From CADEDH01 sp047974625 (GTDB lineage Bacteria > Actinomycetota > Acidimicrobiia > Acidimicrobiales > SZUA-35), in the NCBI GenBank assembly GCA_047974625.1, contig JBKECK010000068.1:87544-151543 (forward strand): 64,000 nucleotides of DNA, read 5' to 3'. The notes below the pieces were generated by a model that was not told where the DNA came from, ran no database searches, and worked only from the letters and a program-made list of their open reading frames with translations. Of this stretch, positions 15,454-23,603 are shown in pieces; position 1 is the stretch's first letter; each line of letters begins with the position of its first letter. Position numbers and translations under genes: made by a program.

Positions 15454-16439
15454 CCCCGGCGGGTCCCGCGGGCCGGGCCGGGCCGGAACCGGGACCGATC
15501 GCGGTGACGGTGGTGGGTGGCTATCTCGGTGCGGGCAAGACCACCCTGGTCAACCGGGTCCTGGCCGGGGCCGACGAGCGGATCGCCGTGCTGGTCAACG
15601 ACTTCGGGGAGGTCGTGGTGGACGACAGCCTGATCGTGGCCCGCGACGGTGCCACGATGACCCTGGCCAACGGGTGCATCTGCTGCAGCCTGGTGGACGG
15701 TTTCGCCGCCGCGCTCGACCGGGTCAGGCGGGCCGAGCCCCGACCCGACCGGCTGCTGGTGGAGACCAGCGGAGTATCCGACCCGGCCACCGTGGCCGCC
15801 TACGCCACCGTCCCCGGTTTCGTCCTGGACGGGGTGTTGGTGATGGTCGACGTGGAGACCGTCCGCCGCCATGCCACCGACCGGTACGTGGGCGACATGG
15901 TGCTCCGCCAGCTCCGCTCGGCCGATCTGCTGGTGGTGAACAAGGCCGATCTGGTACCCGCCGACCAGCGGGCGGGGGTCCAGACCTGGCTGGCGGGCCA
16001 GGCCCCCGGTGTCCACCAGGTGGCCGGGGTGGCGTGGCGCCTCCCCCTGTCGATGGTGCTGGGCCCGCCCGGGCTCACGGCCCCGACCGGCCGCGGCCCC
16101 GGCCCCGCCGACCATGACCACCACGACGAGCACGGTGCCGGCGAGCACGGGTTCCGTTCCTGGACCCGACGGTGGGAGCACCCCCTCGACCGGCGCCGGT
16201 TGGAGACCGCCCTGTCCGAGCTGCCCGGCGACGTCCACCGGGTCAAGGGCCCCGTCCGTCTCCGCCCGGGCCCCGGTGACGAACCGGGCCGGTGGGTGCT
16301 GGTCCAAGCGGTGGGGGCCCGGTGGGGGTTGTCCCCGTTCACCCCGGGTGGTCGCCCCGACGGACCGGGCACCCTGGTGGTGGTGGGCACGACCGGGGCC
16401 GACGGGGACGCCTGGCTCGACCGTCTCGGGGACGCCTGA
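15450..16439 (+). CDS. CobW/COG0523-family GTPase (metal chaperone)
   Basis: A 329-residue G3E GTPase. Walker A is at residues 23-32 (GGYLGAGKTT), the metal-binding CxCC motif is NGCICCS (Cys76, Cys78, Cys79), the Walker B-like ETSGVSDP follows, and the guanine-specificity motif is NKAD. A histidine/aspartate-rich patch near residue 225 (DHDHHDEHGAGEHG) lies between the G domain and the CobW C-terminal domain. Such proteins load zinc, cobalt or iron into client enzymes. The GTG at 15450 overlaps the amidohydrolase TGA (GTGA), so that enzyme is a natural client candidate. GTG is the only start compatible with the Walker A distance. Confidence 0.88.
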   Translation: MTPAGPAGRAGPEPGPIAVTVVGGYLGAGKTTLVNRVLAGADERIAVLVNDFGEVVVDDSLIVARDGATMTLANGCICCSLVDGFAAALDRVRRAEPRPDRLLVETSGVSDPATVAAYATVPGFVLDGVLVMVDVETVRRHATDRYVGDMVLRQLRSADLLVVNKADLVPADQRAGVQTWLAGQAPGVHQVAGVAWRLPLSMVLGPPGLTAPTGRGPGPADHDHHDEHGAGEHGFRSWTRRWEHPLDRRRLETALSELPGDVHRVKGPVRLRPGPGDEPGRWVLVQAVGARWGLSPFTPGGRPDGPGTLVVVGTTGADGDAWLDRLGDA

Positions 16440-16544
16440 CCCGACCCGACCAGGCCCCCGGTTCGACGGCGCAGGAAGGCCTCGGTGCCGGTCCTCATCG
16501 GGCCCCGGGGCCTCATCCCGCGCCCCGACTCCCCGACCGGGGCC

Positions 16545-17021
16545 TCATCCGGGGTCGGTGAAACCGACCCGGACGTGGCTCCCGTCGCAGAACGGCTTGT
16601 TGTCACTCGCCCCGCAGCGACACAACGCCACTCGGTCCGCGGTCCTGATCAGCTCGCCCTCGTTGGTGCGGACCTCTACCGGCCCCCGCACCACGTTCGG
16701 TCCGTCGGCCATGACGGTGACGACGACGGCAGCCCCGGCCGGCTCGTCGGCGGCCGTGCCGGCCGACGCGTCTTCCGTGGCGTCCGTTCCCCCCGGACCG
16801 GTCCGGGTGTAGGACAAGGCCCCGCTCGGGCAACGGTCGATCGCGGCGGCGATGTCGTCGGCGTCGGCCGCGTCGACGACGATCCACGGCCGCTCCTCCG
16901 GCTTGAACACCTGGGGCAGGGCCCGGGTGCATTCGGCGGAATGCTGGCAGATGTCGGGCTGCCAGTGCACCACGATGCCCGGAGCCGTGTAGTCGTGAAC
17001 CACCGGTTGTTCGTTCCCCAT
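16545..17021 (-). CDS. Two-domain Fe-S protein: Fer4_19-type plus CDGSH
   Basis: A 158-residue protein. Residues 15-72 resemble the divergent mono-cluster (Fer4_19) domain, with Cys25, Cys31 and Cys64 in the pattern PDICQHSAEC and DRCPSGALS. After an A/D/T-rich linker, residues 105-155 form a CDGSH (mitoNEET-like) domain with ligands Cys134, Cys136, Cys145 and His149 (CRCGASDNKPFCDGSH), which binds a [2Fe-2S] cluster. The combination suggests intramolecular electron or cluster transfer. ATG 17021 is preferred over a longer frame because a TACGAT -10 motif lies 6 bases before it. It is divergent from the LLM monooxygenase, which may be a redox partner (inference). Confidence 0.85.
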   Translation of the reverse strand: MGNEQPVVHDYTAPGIVVHWQPDICQHSAECTRALPQVFKPEERPWIVVDAADADDIAAAIDRCPSGALSYTRTGPGGTDATEDASAGTAADEPAGAAVVVTVMADGPNVVRGPVEVRTNEGELIRTADRVALCRCGASDNKPFCDGSHVRVGFTDPG

Positions 17022-17027
17022 CGCTTG

Positions 17028-17033
17028 ATCGTA
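17028..17033 (-). promoter_or_regulatory. Leaderless-type -10 element (TACGAT)
   Basis: On the minus strand TACGAT ends 6 bases before ATG 17021 of the CDGSH gene. There is no Shine-Dalgarno in the gap. Confidence 0.45.
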
Positions 17034-17124
17034 GGTCAACGGTCGGCACCCGGCCCTGGAACGGGCCGCCCACCGGTCGGGGCCGGCCGGTTCGGTCAAC
17101 TGGGAGCCCACCGACCGGGTGCCG

Positions 17125-17130
17125 TAGGGT
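17125..17130 (+). promoter_or_regulatory. Leaderless-type -10 element (TAGGGT)
   Basis: TAGGGT is followed by 7 bases and ATG 17138. It lies about 95 bases from the opposite-facing TACGAT of the CDGSH gene, making this a compact divergent promoter. Confidence 0.5.
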
Positions 17131-17137
17131 CGACCCC

Positions 17138-18271
17138 ATGCCACTGAACGTGATCGGCATGATCGGAGTGACCCGCCCGACCGGTGGCGCCACCGTCCAC
17201 GTGATCGACGGCGGCGTCTCCCCGGAGCACCTGGTGGAGTACGCCCAGATCCACGAACGGGCCGGCTTCGACCTCGTCCTCGTGGGGTACACGTCCACCT
17301 CGGCCGACGGCTGGACGGTGGCCACCCACGCCGCCGCCCACACCGACCGGCTTGGTTACCTGATCGCCCACCGTCCGGGGTTCGTCTCCCCCACCCTCGC
17401 CGCCCGGAAGGCGGCCACCTTCGACCGTCTCAGCCGGGGCCGCTTCGCCCTGCACATCATCGCCGGGGCCAGCGACCGCGACCAGCGGCGGGACGGCGAC
17501 CATCTCGACAAGGCGGGCCGGTACGCCCGGGCGGCCGAGTACATCGACGTGATGCGGGCCACGTGGACGGCAACCGAGCCGTTCGACCACGACGGCACGT
17601 ACTACCAGATGTCCGACGTCCGCTCCGACGTACTCCCCTACCAGCAGCCGGCCCCACCGATCTTCTTCGGCGGATCGTCCACCGAGGCCGTTGAGATGGG
17701 CGCGGCCCGGTGCGACGTCTACGCCCTATTCGCCGAACCCCGGGCCGAGATCGCGGCCCGGTTCGACGACTACCGGGCCCGGGCCGCTCGGTACGGCCGG
17801 TCGGCCTCGTTCTCCCTCAGTGTCCGACCCATTCTCGGCGCCACCGAAGGCGAGGCGTGGGACCGGGCCAACATCATCCTCGCCGGCATCGAGGGGGATG
17901 GGGCCGATCGACCCGCCCCGACCGGGGCGGCGGCCTCGGCCCCCAGCCGGCCCCGCCGGGCGTTCGACCACAGTGGCGAGCGGATGCTGGCCCACGCCGC
18001 GGCGGCGGACGTCCACGACGAACGGCTGTGGATGCGGATCGCCGCGGCCACCGGGGCGCCGGGCAACACCTCGTGCCTGGTGGGGACGGCCGAACAGGTG
18101 GCCGACTCGCTACTCGCCTACTACCGGCTGGGGGATCTCAGCCACATCCTGATCCGTGGCTTCGACCCTCTGAACGACGCCACCGAGTTCGGTGAGGAAC
18201 TCATCCCCCGCCTCAAGGCCGGGGCCCTGGCTATCGACGCCGAACCCCCGACCGCAGGAGGGACCCCATGA
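17138..18271 (+). CDS. LLM-class flavin-dependent monooxygenase (SsuD-like)
   Basis: A 377-residue TIM-barrel oxidoreductase of the luciferase-like family. SsuD-type segments include YAQIHERAGFDLVLVGYTS, GYLIAHRPGFVSPTLAARK, RGRFALHIIAG and RYARAAEYIDVMRATW, and PPIFFGGSS marks the flavin phosphate region. Alkanesulfonate monooxygenases of this type use FMNH2 and O2 to release sulfite from sulfonates; some relatives act on other substrates, and F420 dependence cannot be excluded. Its TGA overlaps the ATG of the SnoaL-like gene (ATGA). The CDGSH protein gene is divergent. There is no sulfonate ABC transporter next to it, so a specific sulfonate role is uncertain. Confidence 0.83.
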   Translation: MPLNVIGMIGVTRPTGGATVHVIDGGVSPEHLVEYAQIHERAGFDLVLVGYTSTSADGWTVATHAAAHTDRLGYLIAHRPGFVSPTLAARKAATFDRLSRGRFALHIIAGASDRDQRRDGDHLDKAGRYARAAEYIDVMRATWTATEPFDHDGTYYQMSDVRSDVLPYQQPAPPIFFGGSSTEAVEMGAARCDVYALFAEPRAEIAARFDDYRARAARYGRSASFSLSVRPILGATEGEAWDRANIILAGIEGDGADRPAPTGAAASAPSRPRRAFDHSGERMLAHAAAADVHDERLWMRIAAATGAPGNTSCLVGTAEQVADSLLAYYRLGDLSHILIRGFDPLNDATEFGEELIPRLKAGALAIDAEPPTAGGTP

Positions 18272-18735
18272 CGTCATCCGCCAGCAACCAGCCCACCAGC
18301 AACCAGCCCACCGCCGACCGGACCGCCTCGGACCGGGCGGCCGTCGAACAGCTCCTGGCCACCTACAACATGGCTATCGACCTGGGCGACATCGACACCT
18401 GGGTCTCGTGTTTCACCGACGACGGCGAGTTCGTGTGCGACGGCCTCCCCGAGGGTGCCCCCCTCGGCGGGCTCCACCGCGGCAAGGACGCCCTCCACGC
18501 CTACGGCCGGACCCACTACGGGATCAACAAGGGACGGGCCCGGCACTGGAACTGGAACCTGCTGCTCGACGTCGACGGCGACACCGCCACCCTCCAGTGC
18601 TACCTGAACGCCTGCTCGGCCGGCCAGGGCGACTCGGCCACCCTCCGCTCCACCGGGATCTATCGGGACCGGCTGGTCCGCACCGCGGACGGCTGGCGCT
18701 TCCGGCGCCGCCACGTCACCATCGACCCGGCCTGA
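18268..18735 (+). CDS. SnoaL-like/NTF2-fold protein
   Basis: A 155-residue protein with the cone-shaped NTF2 fold used by SnoaL-like and ring-hydroxylating dioxygenase beta-subunit-like proteins. An opening helix (AAVEQLLATYNMAIDLGDIDTWVSCFTDDGEF) leads into strands ending TGIYRDRLVRTADGWRFRRR. The first residues contain a short duplication (SNQPTSNQPT). It overlaps the LLM gene by four bases and is surely co-translated with it, so it likely acts on the same substrate or product, for example as an isomerase, hydratase or binding protein. No catalytic assignment is possible. Confidence 0.78.
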   Translation: MTSSASNQPTSNQPTADRTASDRAAVEQLLATYNMAIDLGDIDTWVSCFTDDGEFVCDGLPEGAPLGGLHRGKDALHAYGRTHYGINKGRARHWNWNLLLDVDGDTATLQCYLNACSAGQGDSATLRSTGIYRDRLVRTADGWRFRRRHVTIDPA

Positions 18736-18875
18736 CCCCGGCCCTCGCCCCACGCCGGAGCGTCGCCCGACCCGGTCGGGTGGCGGGTCCTGCGGACACG
18801 TGCCACCATCGGGCCCGGCCTGAGCCCGCGGCTCATCGCCATCGGACCGAATCTCCACAACCGCTGAGGTATCCC

Positions 18876-19142
18876 GTGGCCGCACTCGTCATGTTCCTCG
18901 TCGTGGGCCTCGTCGCCGGCTACCTGGCTCGGGCGATCCTCCCCGGCCCCGATCAGGTATCCCTGCTCGGCACCCTGGTCCTCGGCCTGATGGGATCGTT
19001 CCTGGGCGGGTTCGCCGGCTTCATCGCCTTCGGCTACGACCTCTCCGACGGGGCCATCGAGGCCTCCGGAGTCGTGGGCTCCGTGATCGGCGCGGTGATC
19101 GCCCTGCTGATCTACCGGGGCGCGGTCAGCGACCACGCCTGA
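18876..19142 (+). CDS. GlsB/YeaQ/YmgE-family membrane protein
   Basis: An 88-residue, very hydrophobic protein with three predicted helices. It shows the family pattern: an opening VVGLVAGYLARAILPGPD, a glycine-rich LVLGLMGSFLGGFAGF, and a last helix GVVGSVIGAVIALLIYRG. Such 'transglycosylase-associated' proteins are small envelope stress proteins of unknown mechanism. GAGG precedes GTG 18876; an internal ATG at 18891 is the alternative. It lies alone between the SnoaL-like gene and the convergent DNA glycosylase gene. Confidence 0.8.
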   Translation: MAALVMFLVVGLVAGYLARAILPGPDQVSLLGTLVLGLMGSFLGGFAGFIAFGYDLSDGAIEASGVVGSVIGAVIALLIYRGAVSDHA

Positions 19143-19223
19143 GACCCGTCTCGGGCGGTTCGCCGCCGACGTCGACACCGGCCCCAGCGGCCTTCCGGGA
19201 CCGACCGGTGAGGTTGAGCCGGG

Positions 19224-19820
19224 CTAGGCCTCCGAACCCGCCGGCGCCGCATCGACCGGCAGGAGGCCGGCCGCCCGCCCCACCTCGGCGTACCGGGCAG
19301 CCAGGGAGTCGACGGTCTCGTGGGCGTTCAGACCACTCGGGTTGGGCACCACCCACAGCTCGGCCCCGGCCAGGTCGTGGGGTTGCCGGCCGAGCTTCGC
19401 CCGCCGTTCACCGAACGCGGTGCGGTAGGCGGTCACCCCGGCCACCGCCACCACGACCGGCCGCCAGGAGGCCGCCCTGGTGGCCAACCGTGCCCCACCG
19501 GCGCGGAGCTCCTCGGCGGTCAGCTCACTGGCCCGGGCCGTGGCCCGCGGTGCCAGGTTGGTGATACCGATACCCCGCTCGATCAGGGCGGCCCGGTCGG
19601 TGTCGTCCATTCCGGCGGCCGGATCGACCGGTTGGTCGATGAGACCGGCCGCCGACAGGGCCGGGTAGAAGCGGTTCGACGGATGGGCGAAGTGGGTCTG
19701 GGTGGCCGCGGTCCACAGGCCGGGGTTGATCCCGACGAAGAGAAGCCGCAGGCCCGGCCCGACCAGATCGGGCACGGTCGTGTCCCGGTAGCGCTCGAGC
19801 TCCGCCTTGGTGTAGCCCAT
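19224..19820 (-). CDS. mug: G:T/U mismatch-specific DNA glycosylase (Mug family)
   Basis: A 198-residue uracil-DNA-glycosylase-fold protein. The two active-site motifs of the Mug/TDG family are visible: GINPGL (catalytic asparagine and water-binding loop) at about residues 31-36, and NPSGLN, the mismatch-intercalating loop, near 160. It removes uracil or thymine from G:U and G:T mismatches, useful in a GC-rich genome where cytosine deamination is frequent. ATG 19820 is 6 bases after a TAGGGT -10, implying a leaderless transcript. The length is typical. It is divergent from the acyl-CoA dehydrogenase. Confidence 0.88.
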   Translation of the reverse strand: MGYTKAELERYRDTTVPDLVGPGLRLLFVGINPGLWTAATQTHFAHPSNRFYPALSAAGLIDQPVDPAAGMDDTDRAALIERGIGITNLAPRATARASELTAEELRAGGARLATRAASWRPVVVAVAGVTAYRTAFGERRAKLGRQPHDLAGAELWVVPNPSGLNAHETVDSLAARYAEVGRAAGLLPVDAAPAGSEA

Positions 19821-19826
19821 AGGAGG

Positions 19827-19832
19827 ACCCTA
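19827..19832 (-). promoter_or_regulatory. Leaderless-type -10 element (TAGGGT)
   Basis: The minus-strand TAGGGT lies 6 bases before ATG 19820 of the DNA glycosylase. The gap has no Shine-Dalgarno of its own. Confidence 0.5.
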
Positions 19833-19858
19833 GCTCCGAGCCTGGAGACAGAAGACCA

Positions 19859-21193
19859 GTGGCTGACCGCACCGCCCTTGTCAACGACACGAGCCCTCAC
19901 AACGACACGAGCCCTCACAACAACACGAGCCCGTCCGGCCGGCGCGTCGCCGGGTCGCCGGCCGGCGGGATCGGGGCGGAGGCCGACGCCTGGCTGGCCG
20001 CCAACTGGGATCCGGAACTCCCCCTCGGGCTCTGGTGGCGCCGCCTGGCCGAGTCCGGCTGGGGCTTCCCCCACTTCCCGACCGAGTGGTTCGGACGAGG
20101 GCTCAACCCCGCGGCCGAGGCGGAGACAGCGGCCGCGATCCGTCGGGCGGGTGCCTTCGGCCCACCCCGGGGGATCGCCACCATGATGGTGGCTCCGCTC
20201 CTGTTGGAGATCGGGACCGAGGAGCAGAAGCGGGCCTGGCTACCCGGCATCGTCACCGGCGCCGACGTCTGGTGCCAGTTGTTCTCCGAACCGGGGGCCG
20301 GATCCGACCTGGCCAGCCTGAGCACCCGGGCCGAGCTCGACGGCGACCAGTGGGTAGTCAACGGGCAGAAGGTCTGGACCTCGGGCGGCCACTACGCGGA
20401 GCGGGCCATCCTGGTGGCCCGGACCAACCCCGACGTACCCAAGCACCGGGGTCTGACCTTCTTCGCGATCGAGATGAACCAGGCGGGGGTGGAGCCCCGT
20501 CCGCTGGTCCAGATGACCGGCGACGCCGAGTTTAATGAGGTGTTCCTCACCGACGCCACCGTCCCGGTCGGCCACGTCATCGGCGAGGTCGACCACGGTT
20601 GGGGCGTGACGCTCCAGCTCCTCTCCCACGAGCGGGGCTCCCTGGACCCCGACGCCGAATCGGGCCTCCAGCACGCCCTCGACCTGGACCAACCGGCCGG
20701 CCGCTACGCCTCCGGTGAGCTGAACGACGGCACCCGGGGCTTCATGCCCAAGGCGGGCGAGGCATGGGCCCTGTTGGTTGACCTGCTGCGCCGGGGCGGG
20801 GCCCTGAACGACCCGGTCCGCCGCCAGCAGGCCATGGAGATCTGGTCGCGGTTCGAGATCGCCCGCTACCACGCCCTGCGGGTGGCCACCGCGGCCCGGG
20901 CCGGCTACGAACCCGGCCCGGAGATGTCCCTCACCAAGCTGGCCGCCGGTGACCTGATGCGTCGCTGGCGTGACCTCGCCCTCGCCGCACTCGGACCGGC
21001 CGGGACCCTGGCCGGCCCCGATGCCCCCGAGGGCGGGCTGGTCACCCAGGTCGCCCTGTCCATCTGCGGGATGTCGATCGCCGGCGGGACCGATGAGATC
21101 CAGCGGAACATCGTGGGCGAACGAGTCCTCGGCCTCCCGGCCGAGCCCCGGGTCGACAAGGATCAGCCGTTCTCGGCCACCCGGCGGGCCTGA
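19859..21193 (+). CDS. Acyl-CoA dehydrogenase
   Basis: A 444-residue FAD flavoprotein of beta-oxidation type. Domain signatures: the N-terminal helical part (WLAANWDPELPLGLWWRRL, then PTEWFGRGL), the FAD/substrate motif WCQLFSEPGAGSDLASL, the beta domain (VVNGQKVWTSGGHYAERAILVAR), and the C-terminal SICGMSIAGGTDEIQRN with ERVLGLP. It oxidises an acyl-CoA to the enoyl-CoA and passes electrons to ETF; FadE-like actinobacterial members often act on branched or steroid side-chain substrates. GTG 19859 has a weak GGAGA upstream. The first 25 residues are an 18-base tandem repeat and probably disordered, so the start may be overextended. No CoA ligase is adjacent. Confidence 0.88.
   Translation: MADRTALVNDTSPHNDTSPHNNTSPSGRRVAGSPAGGIGAEADAWLAANWDPELPLGLWWRRLAESGWGFPHFPTEWFGRGLNPAAEAETAAAIRRAGAFGPPRGIATMMVAPLLLEIGTEEQKRAWLPGIVTGADVWCQLFSEPGAGSDLASLSTRAELDGDQWVVNGQKVWTSGGHYAERAILVARTNPDVPKHRGLTFFAIEMNQAGVEPRPLVQMTGDAEFNEVFLTDATVPVGHVIGEVDHGWGVTLQLLSHERGSLDPDAESGLQHALDLDQPAGRYASGELNDGTRGFMPKAGEAWALLVDLLRRGGALNDPVRRQQAMEIWSRFEIARYHALRVATAARAGYEPGPEMSLTKLAAGDLMRRWRDLALAALGPAGTLAGPDAPEGGLVTQVALSICGMSIAGGTDEIQRNIVGERVLGLPAEPRVDKDQPFSATRRA
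19882..19935 (+). repeat. Three 18-bp tandem repeats in the acyl-CoA dehydrogenase 5' end
   Basis: Units start at 19882, 19900 and 19918; the first two are identical (CAACGACACGAGCCCTCA) and the third has diverged. They stay in frame and encode NDTSPH-type repeats at the extreme N-terminus. Confidence 0.8.
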
Positions 21194-21218
21194 CCCCGGC
21201 CCGGGGTCCGGCGGCCGG

Positions 21219-23603
21219 TCAGCTCAGGATGGGGAGTTCCTCCACGGCGGACACCTCCACCGGGCCGCCGCCGACGTCAACGACCACCGGGGGACCGTCG
21301 AGCACGGCCACCGACACGGTCCCGTGCCCCACCGTCACCTCCAGGAGGGATCCCTGCCGCAGGAGACGGAACCGCATTCCCGCCCACGACTCCGGTAGCC
21401 GAGAGACGAACCGGAGGCCCTCGCCCCAGTCGTTCATCCCGGCGAAGCCGTACACGATCGCCGCCCAGACCCCGCCGGCGTTGGCCACGTGCACCCCGTC
21501 GGCGGTGTTGCCGTGGGTGTCGAGCAGGTCGAGGTAGAGCGACTGGTGGAAGTACTGGAGGGCCAGGTCGGGGAAGCCGACCTCGGCGGCCACGATCGAC
21601 TGGACGCACGCCGACAGGGACGAGTCCCCCGTCGTCATGGGGTCGTAGTACTCGAAGTTGCGGCGCTTCTGGTCGAGGCTGAAGTGGTCACCCTGTTGGA
21701 ACATGGCCAGCACCACGTCGGCCTGCTTGAGGACCTGGTGACGGTAGATGACCAGCGGGTGGTAGTGGAGCAGAAGGGGGTACTTCTCCGGCGGGGTTCC
21801 GGCGAAATCCCACGGCTCGAGGTCCAGGAAGGCGTCGTCCTGGGGATGGATGCCCAGACCCTCGTCGAAGGGGAGGAACATGGCGTCGGCGGCCGCCCGC
21901 CACCGTCCGGCCTCGTCGGGGGTCAGGCCCGTGGCCCGCTGGAGGGCCTCGTACCCGCTCGGATCCACCTCGGCCAACAGATCGACGGCGTCGGCGGCGT
22001 AGCGGAGGTTGAACCGGGCCATCACGTTCGTGTACAGGTTGTCGTTGACGACCGTGGTGTACTCGTCTGGGCCGGTGACCCCGTGGATGCGGAACACCTC
22101 GGCCCCGTTGACGGCGTAGAACCCGAGGTCGTCCCAGAGCCGGGCCGTCTCCACCAGCATCTCAGCCGCCTCGCCCCGAAGGAAGTCGTAATCGCCCGAT
22201 CCGGTGACGTACCGGTGGATGGCCAGGGCGATGGCCGCGTTGATGTGGTACTGGGCCGTCCCGGCCGCGTAGTAGGCGGACGCCTCCTCACCGTTGATCG
22301 TCCGCCACGGGTACAGGGCCCCGCGCTGGGACAGCTCCACCGCCCGGGTCCGGGCCGCGTCGAGCATGTGGTACCGGAACCGCAGCAGCTTCCGAGCCGC
22401 GTTGGGGTTCGTGTAGGCCAGGAACGGCACGACGTAGGCCTCGGTGTCCCAGAAGTAGTGGCCGTCGTAGCCGCCGCCGGTGACCGCCTTGGCCGCCACC
22501 CCCTGCTCGTTGGTGCAAGCCGAGGCCTGGGCCAGCTGGAACAGGTTCCAGCGCACGGCCTGCTGGGCGGCCGGGTCGCCCTCGATCTCCACGTCCGCGG
22601 TCCGCCAGAACTGGTCGAGCCATTCGGTCTGGGCGGTCCGCAGGCGTTCCGTCCCGTACGTGCGGGCCCGGCGGAGGGTCCGGCCACAGCGGTCGGCCAG
22701 CTCCTCGGCGGGCACCCCGCGCGAGGAGTGGTAGCTCACGTACTTGGTGATCCGGATCGGGGAGCGGGCCACCCCGTCGATGGTGAACACGGTCTTGGCA
22801 TGGTCGGCGTCGACGTTGGTCTCGACCGTGGTGGCACAGCCGGCGTCCAGCTCGTGCTGGTAGCCGCAGGCCAGGGTCATCCCGCTTTCGGCCGTCCGGT
22901 AGCCGAGCACCACTTGGCCGCCACAATCGGCCTCGTCGGCGAGCCGGTGGAGACGGGGCAGCAGGACCCGACGGTCGAACCGGCGGGCCTGGCGGGGGTC
23001 GGCACCCTCCCCTAGGGCGGCCGAGCGGACGTGGTACTCGTCCTCCCCGTCCTGCCGGTTCTGGAGCTGGGACGACACCAGCACCGGGGCGTCGCCATCA
23101 AGCAGTTCGAGCTCGAGGGTGAGCACGGCGAGGTGCCGTTGGGCGAGACTGACCATCCGGGTGGTGACCACCCGGATGCGCTTGCCGGACGGGGTGCGCC
23201 ACACCAGTTCCCGCCGGTACAGGCCCCGCCGGAAGTCGACGGAACGTTCGTACTCGTCGAGGTCGGCCTCGCCGAGCAGCAGGGGTTCGTCGTCGACGTA
23301 GAGCTTCATCAGCTTGGCGTCGGGCACGTTGACGATGGTCTGGCCCGTCTTGGCGAAGGCAAAGGCGCTCTCGGCATGGTGGATCGGCCAGGTCTCGTGG
23401 AACCCGTTCAGGTAGGTGCCGTGGGTGTGGGCGTCCCGGCCCTCGGCCGGGTTGGCCCGCATCCCCAGGTAGCCGTTGCCGACGGCGAACAGGGTCTCGG
23501 TGAGACCGAGATCGTCGAGGCTGACCTCGCTCTCCACCAGGGCCCAGGGGTCGACGGGGAACCGATGGGCGGGCAGACCGAGCGGGTTGGCCAGGCGAGC
23601 CAT
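21219..23603 (-). CDS. Glycoside hydrolase family 65 (disaccharide phosphorylase)
   Basis: A 794-residue GH65 enzyme that phosphorolyses maltose, trehalose, kojibiose or a similar alpha-glucoside to beta-glucose 1-phosphate and glucose. The N-terminal beta-sandwich includes TLFAVGNGYLGMRAN, and the (alpha/alpha)6 barrel includes GYDGHYFWDTEAYVVPF. The general acid is Glu514 in TGPDEYT, and MTTGDSSLSACVQSI is in the phosphate-site region. The C-terminal jellyroll ends the protein. The ATG at 23603 overlaps the stop of the beta-phosphoglucomutase gene (TGATG); the longer frame is a shadow. The partner gene converts beta-G1P to G6P, supporting a phosphorylase over a hydrolase. The disaccharide cannot be chosen from sequence alone. 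Confidence 0.9.
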   Translation of the reverse strand: MARLANPLGLPAHRFPVDPWALVESEVSLDDLGLTETLFAVGNGYLGMRANPAEGRDAHTHGTYLNGFHETWPIHHAESAFAFAKTGQTIVNVPDAKLMKLYVDDEPLLLGEADLDEYERSVDFRRGLYRRELVWRTPSGKRIRVVTTRMVSLAQRHLAVLTLELELLDGDAPVLVSSQLQNRQDGEDEYHVRSAALGEGADPRQARRFDRRVLLPRLHRLADEADCGGQVVLGYRTAESGMTLACGYQHELDAGCATTVETNVDADHAKTVFTIDGVARSPIRITKYVSYHSSRGVPAEELADRCGRTLRRARTYGTERLRTAQTEWLDQFWRTADVEIEGDPAAQQAVRWNLFQLAQASACTNEQGVAAKAVTGGGYDGHYFWDTEAYVVPFLAYTNPNAARKLLRFRYHMLDAARTRAVELSQRGALYPWRTINGEEASAYYAAGTAQYHINAAIALAIHRYVTGSGDYDFLRGEAAEMLVETARLWDDLGFYAVNGAEVFRIHGVTGPDEYTTVVNDNLYTNVMARFNLRYAADAVDLLAEVDPSGYEALQRATGLTPDEAGRWRAAADAMFLPFDEGLGIHPQDDAFLDLEPWDFAGTPPEKYPLLLHYHPLVIYRHQVLKQADVVLAMFQQGDHFSLDQKRRNFEYYDPMTTGDSSLSACVQSIVAAEVGFPDLALQYFHQSLYLDLLDTHGNTADGVHVANAGGVWAAIVYGFAGMNDWGEGLRFVSRLPESWAGMRFRLLRQGSLLEVTVGHGTVSVAVLDGPPVVVDVGGGPVEVSAVEELPILS

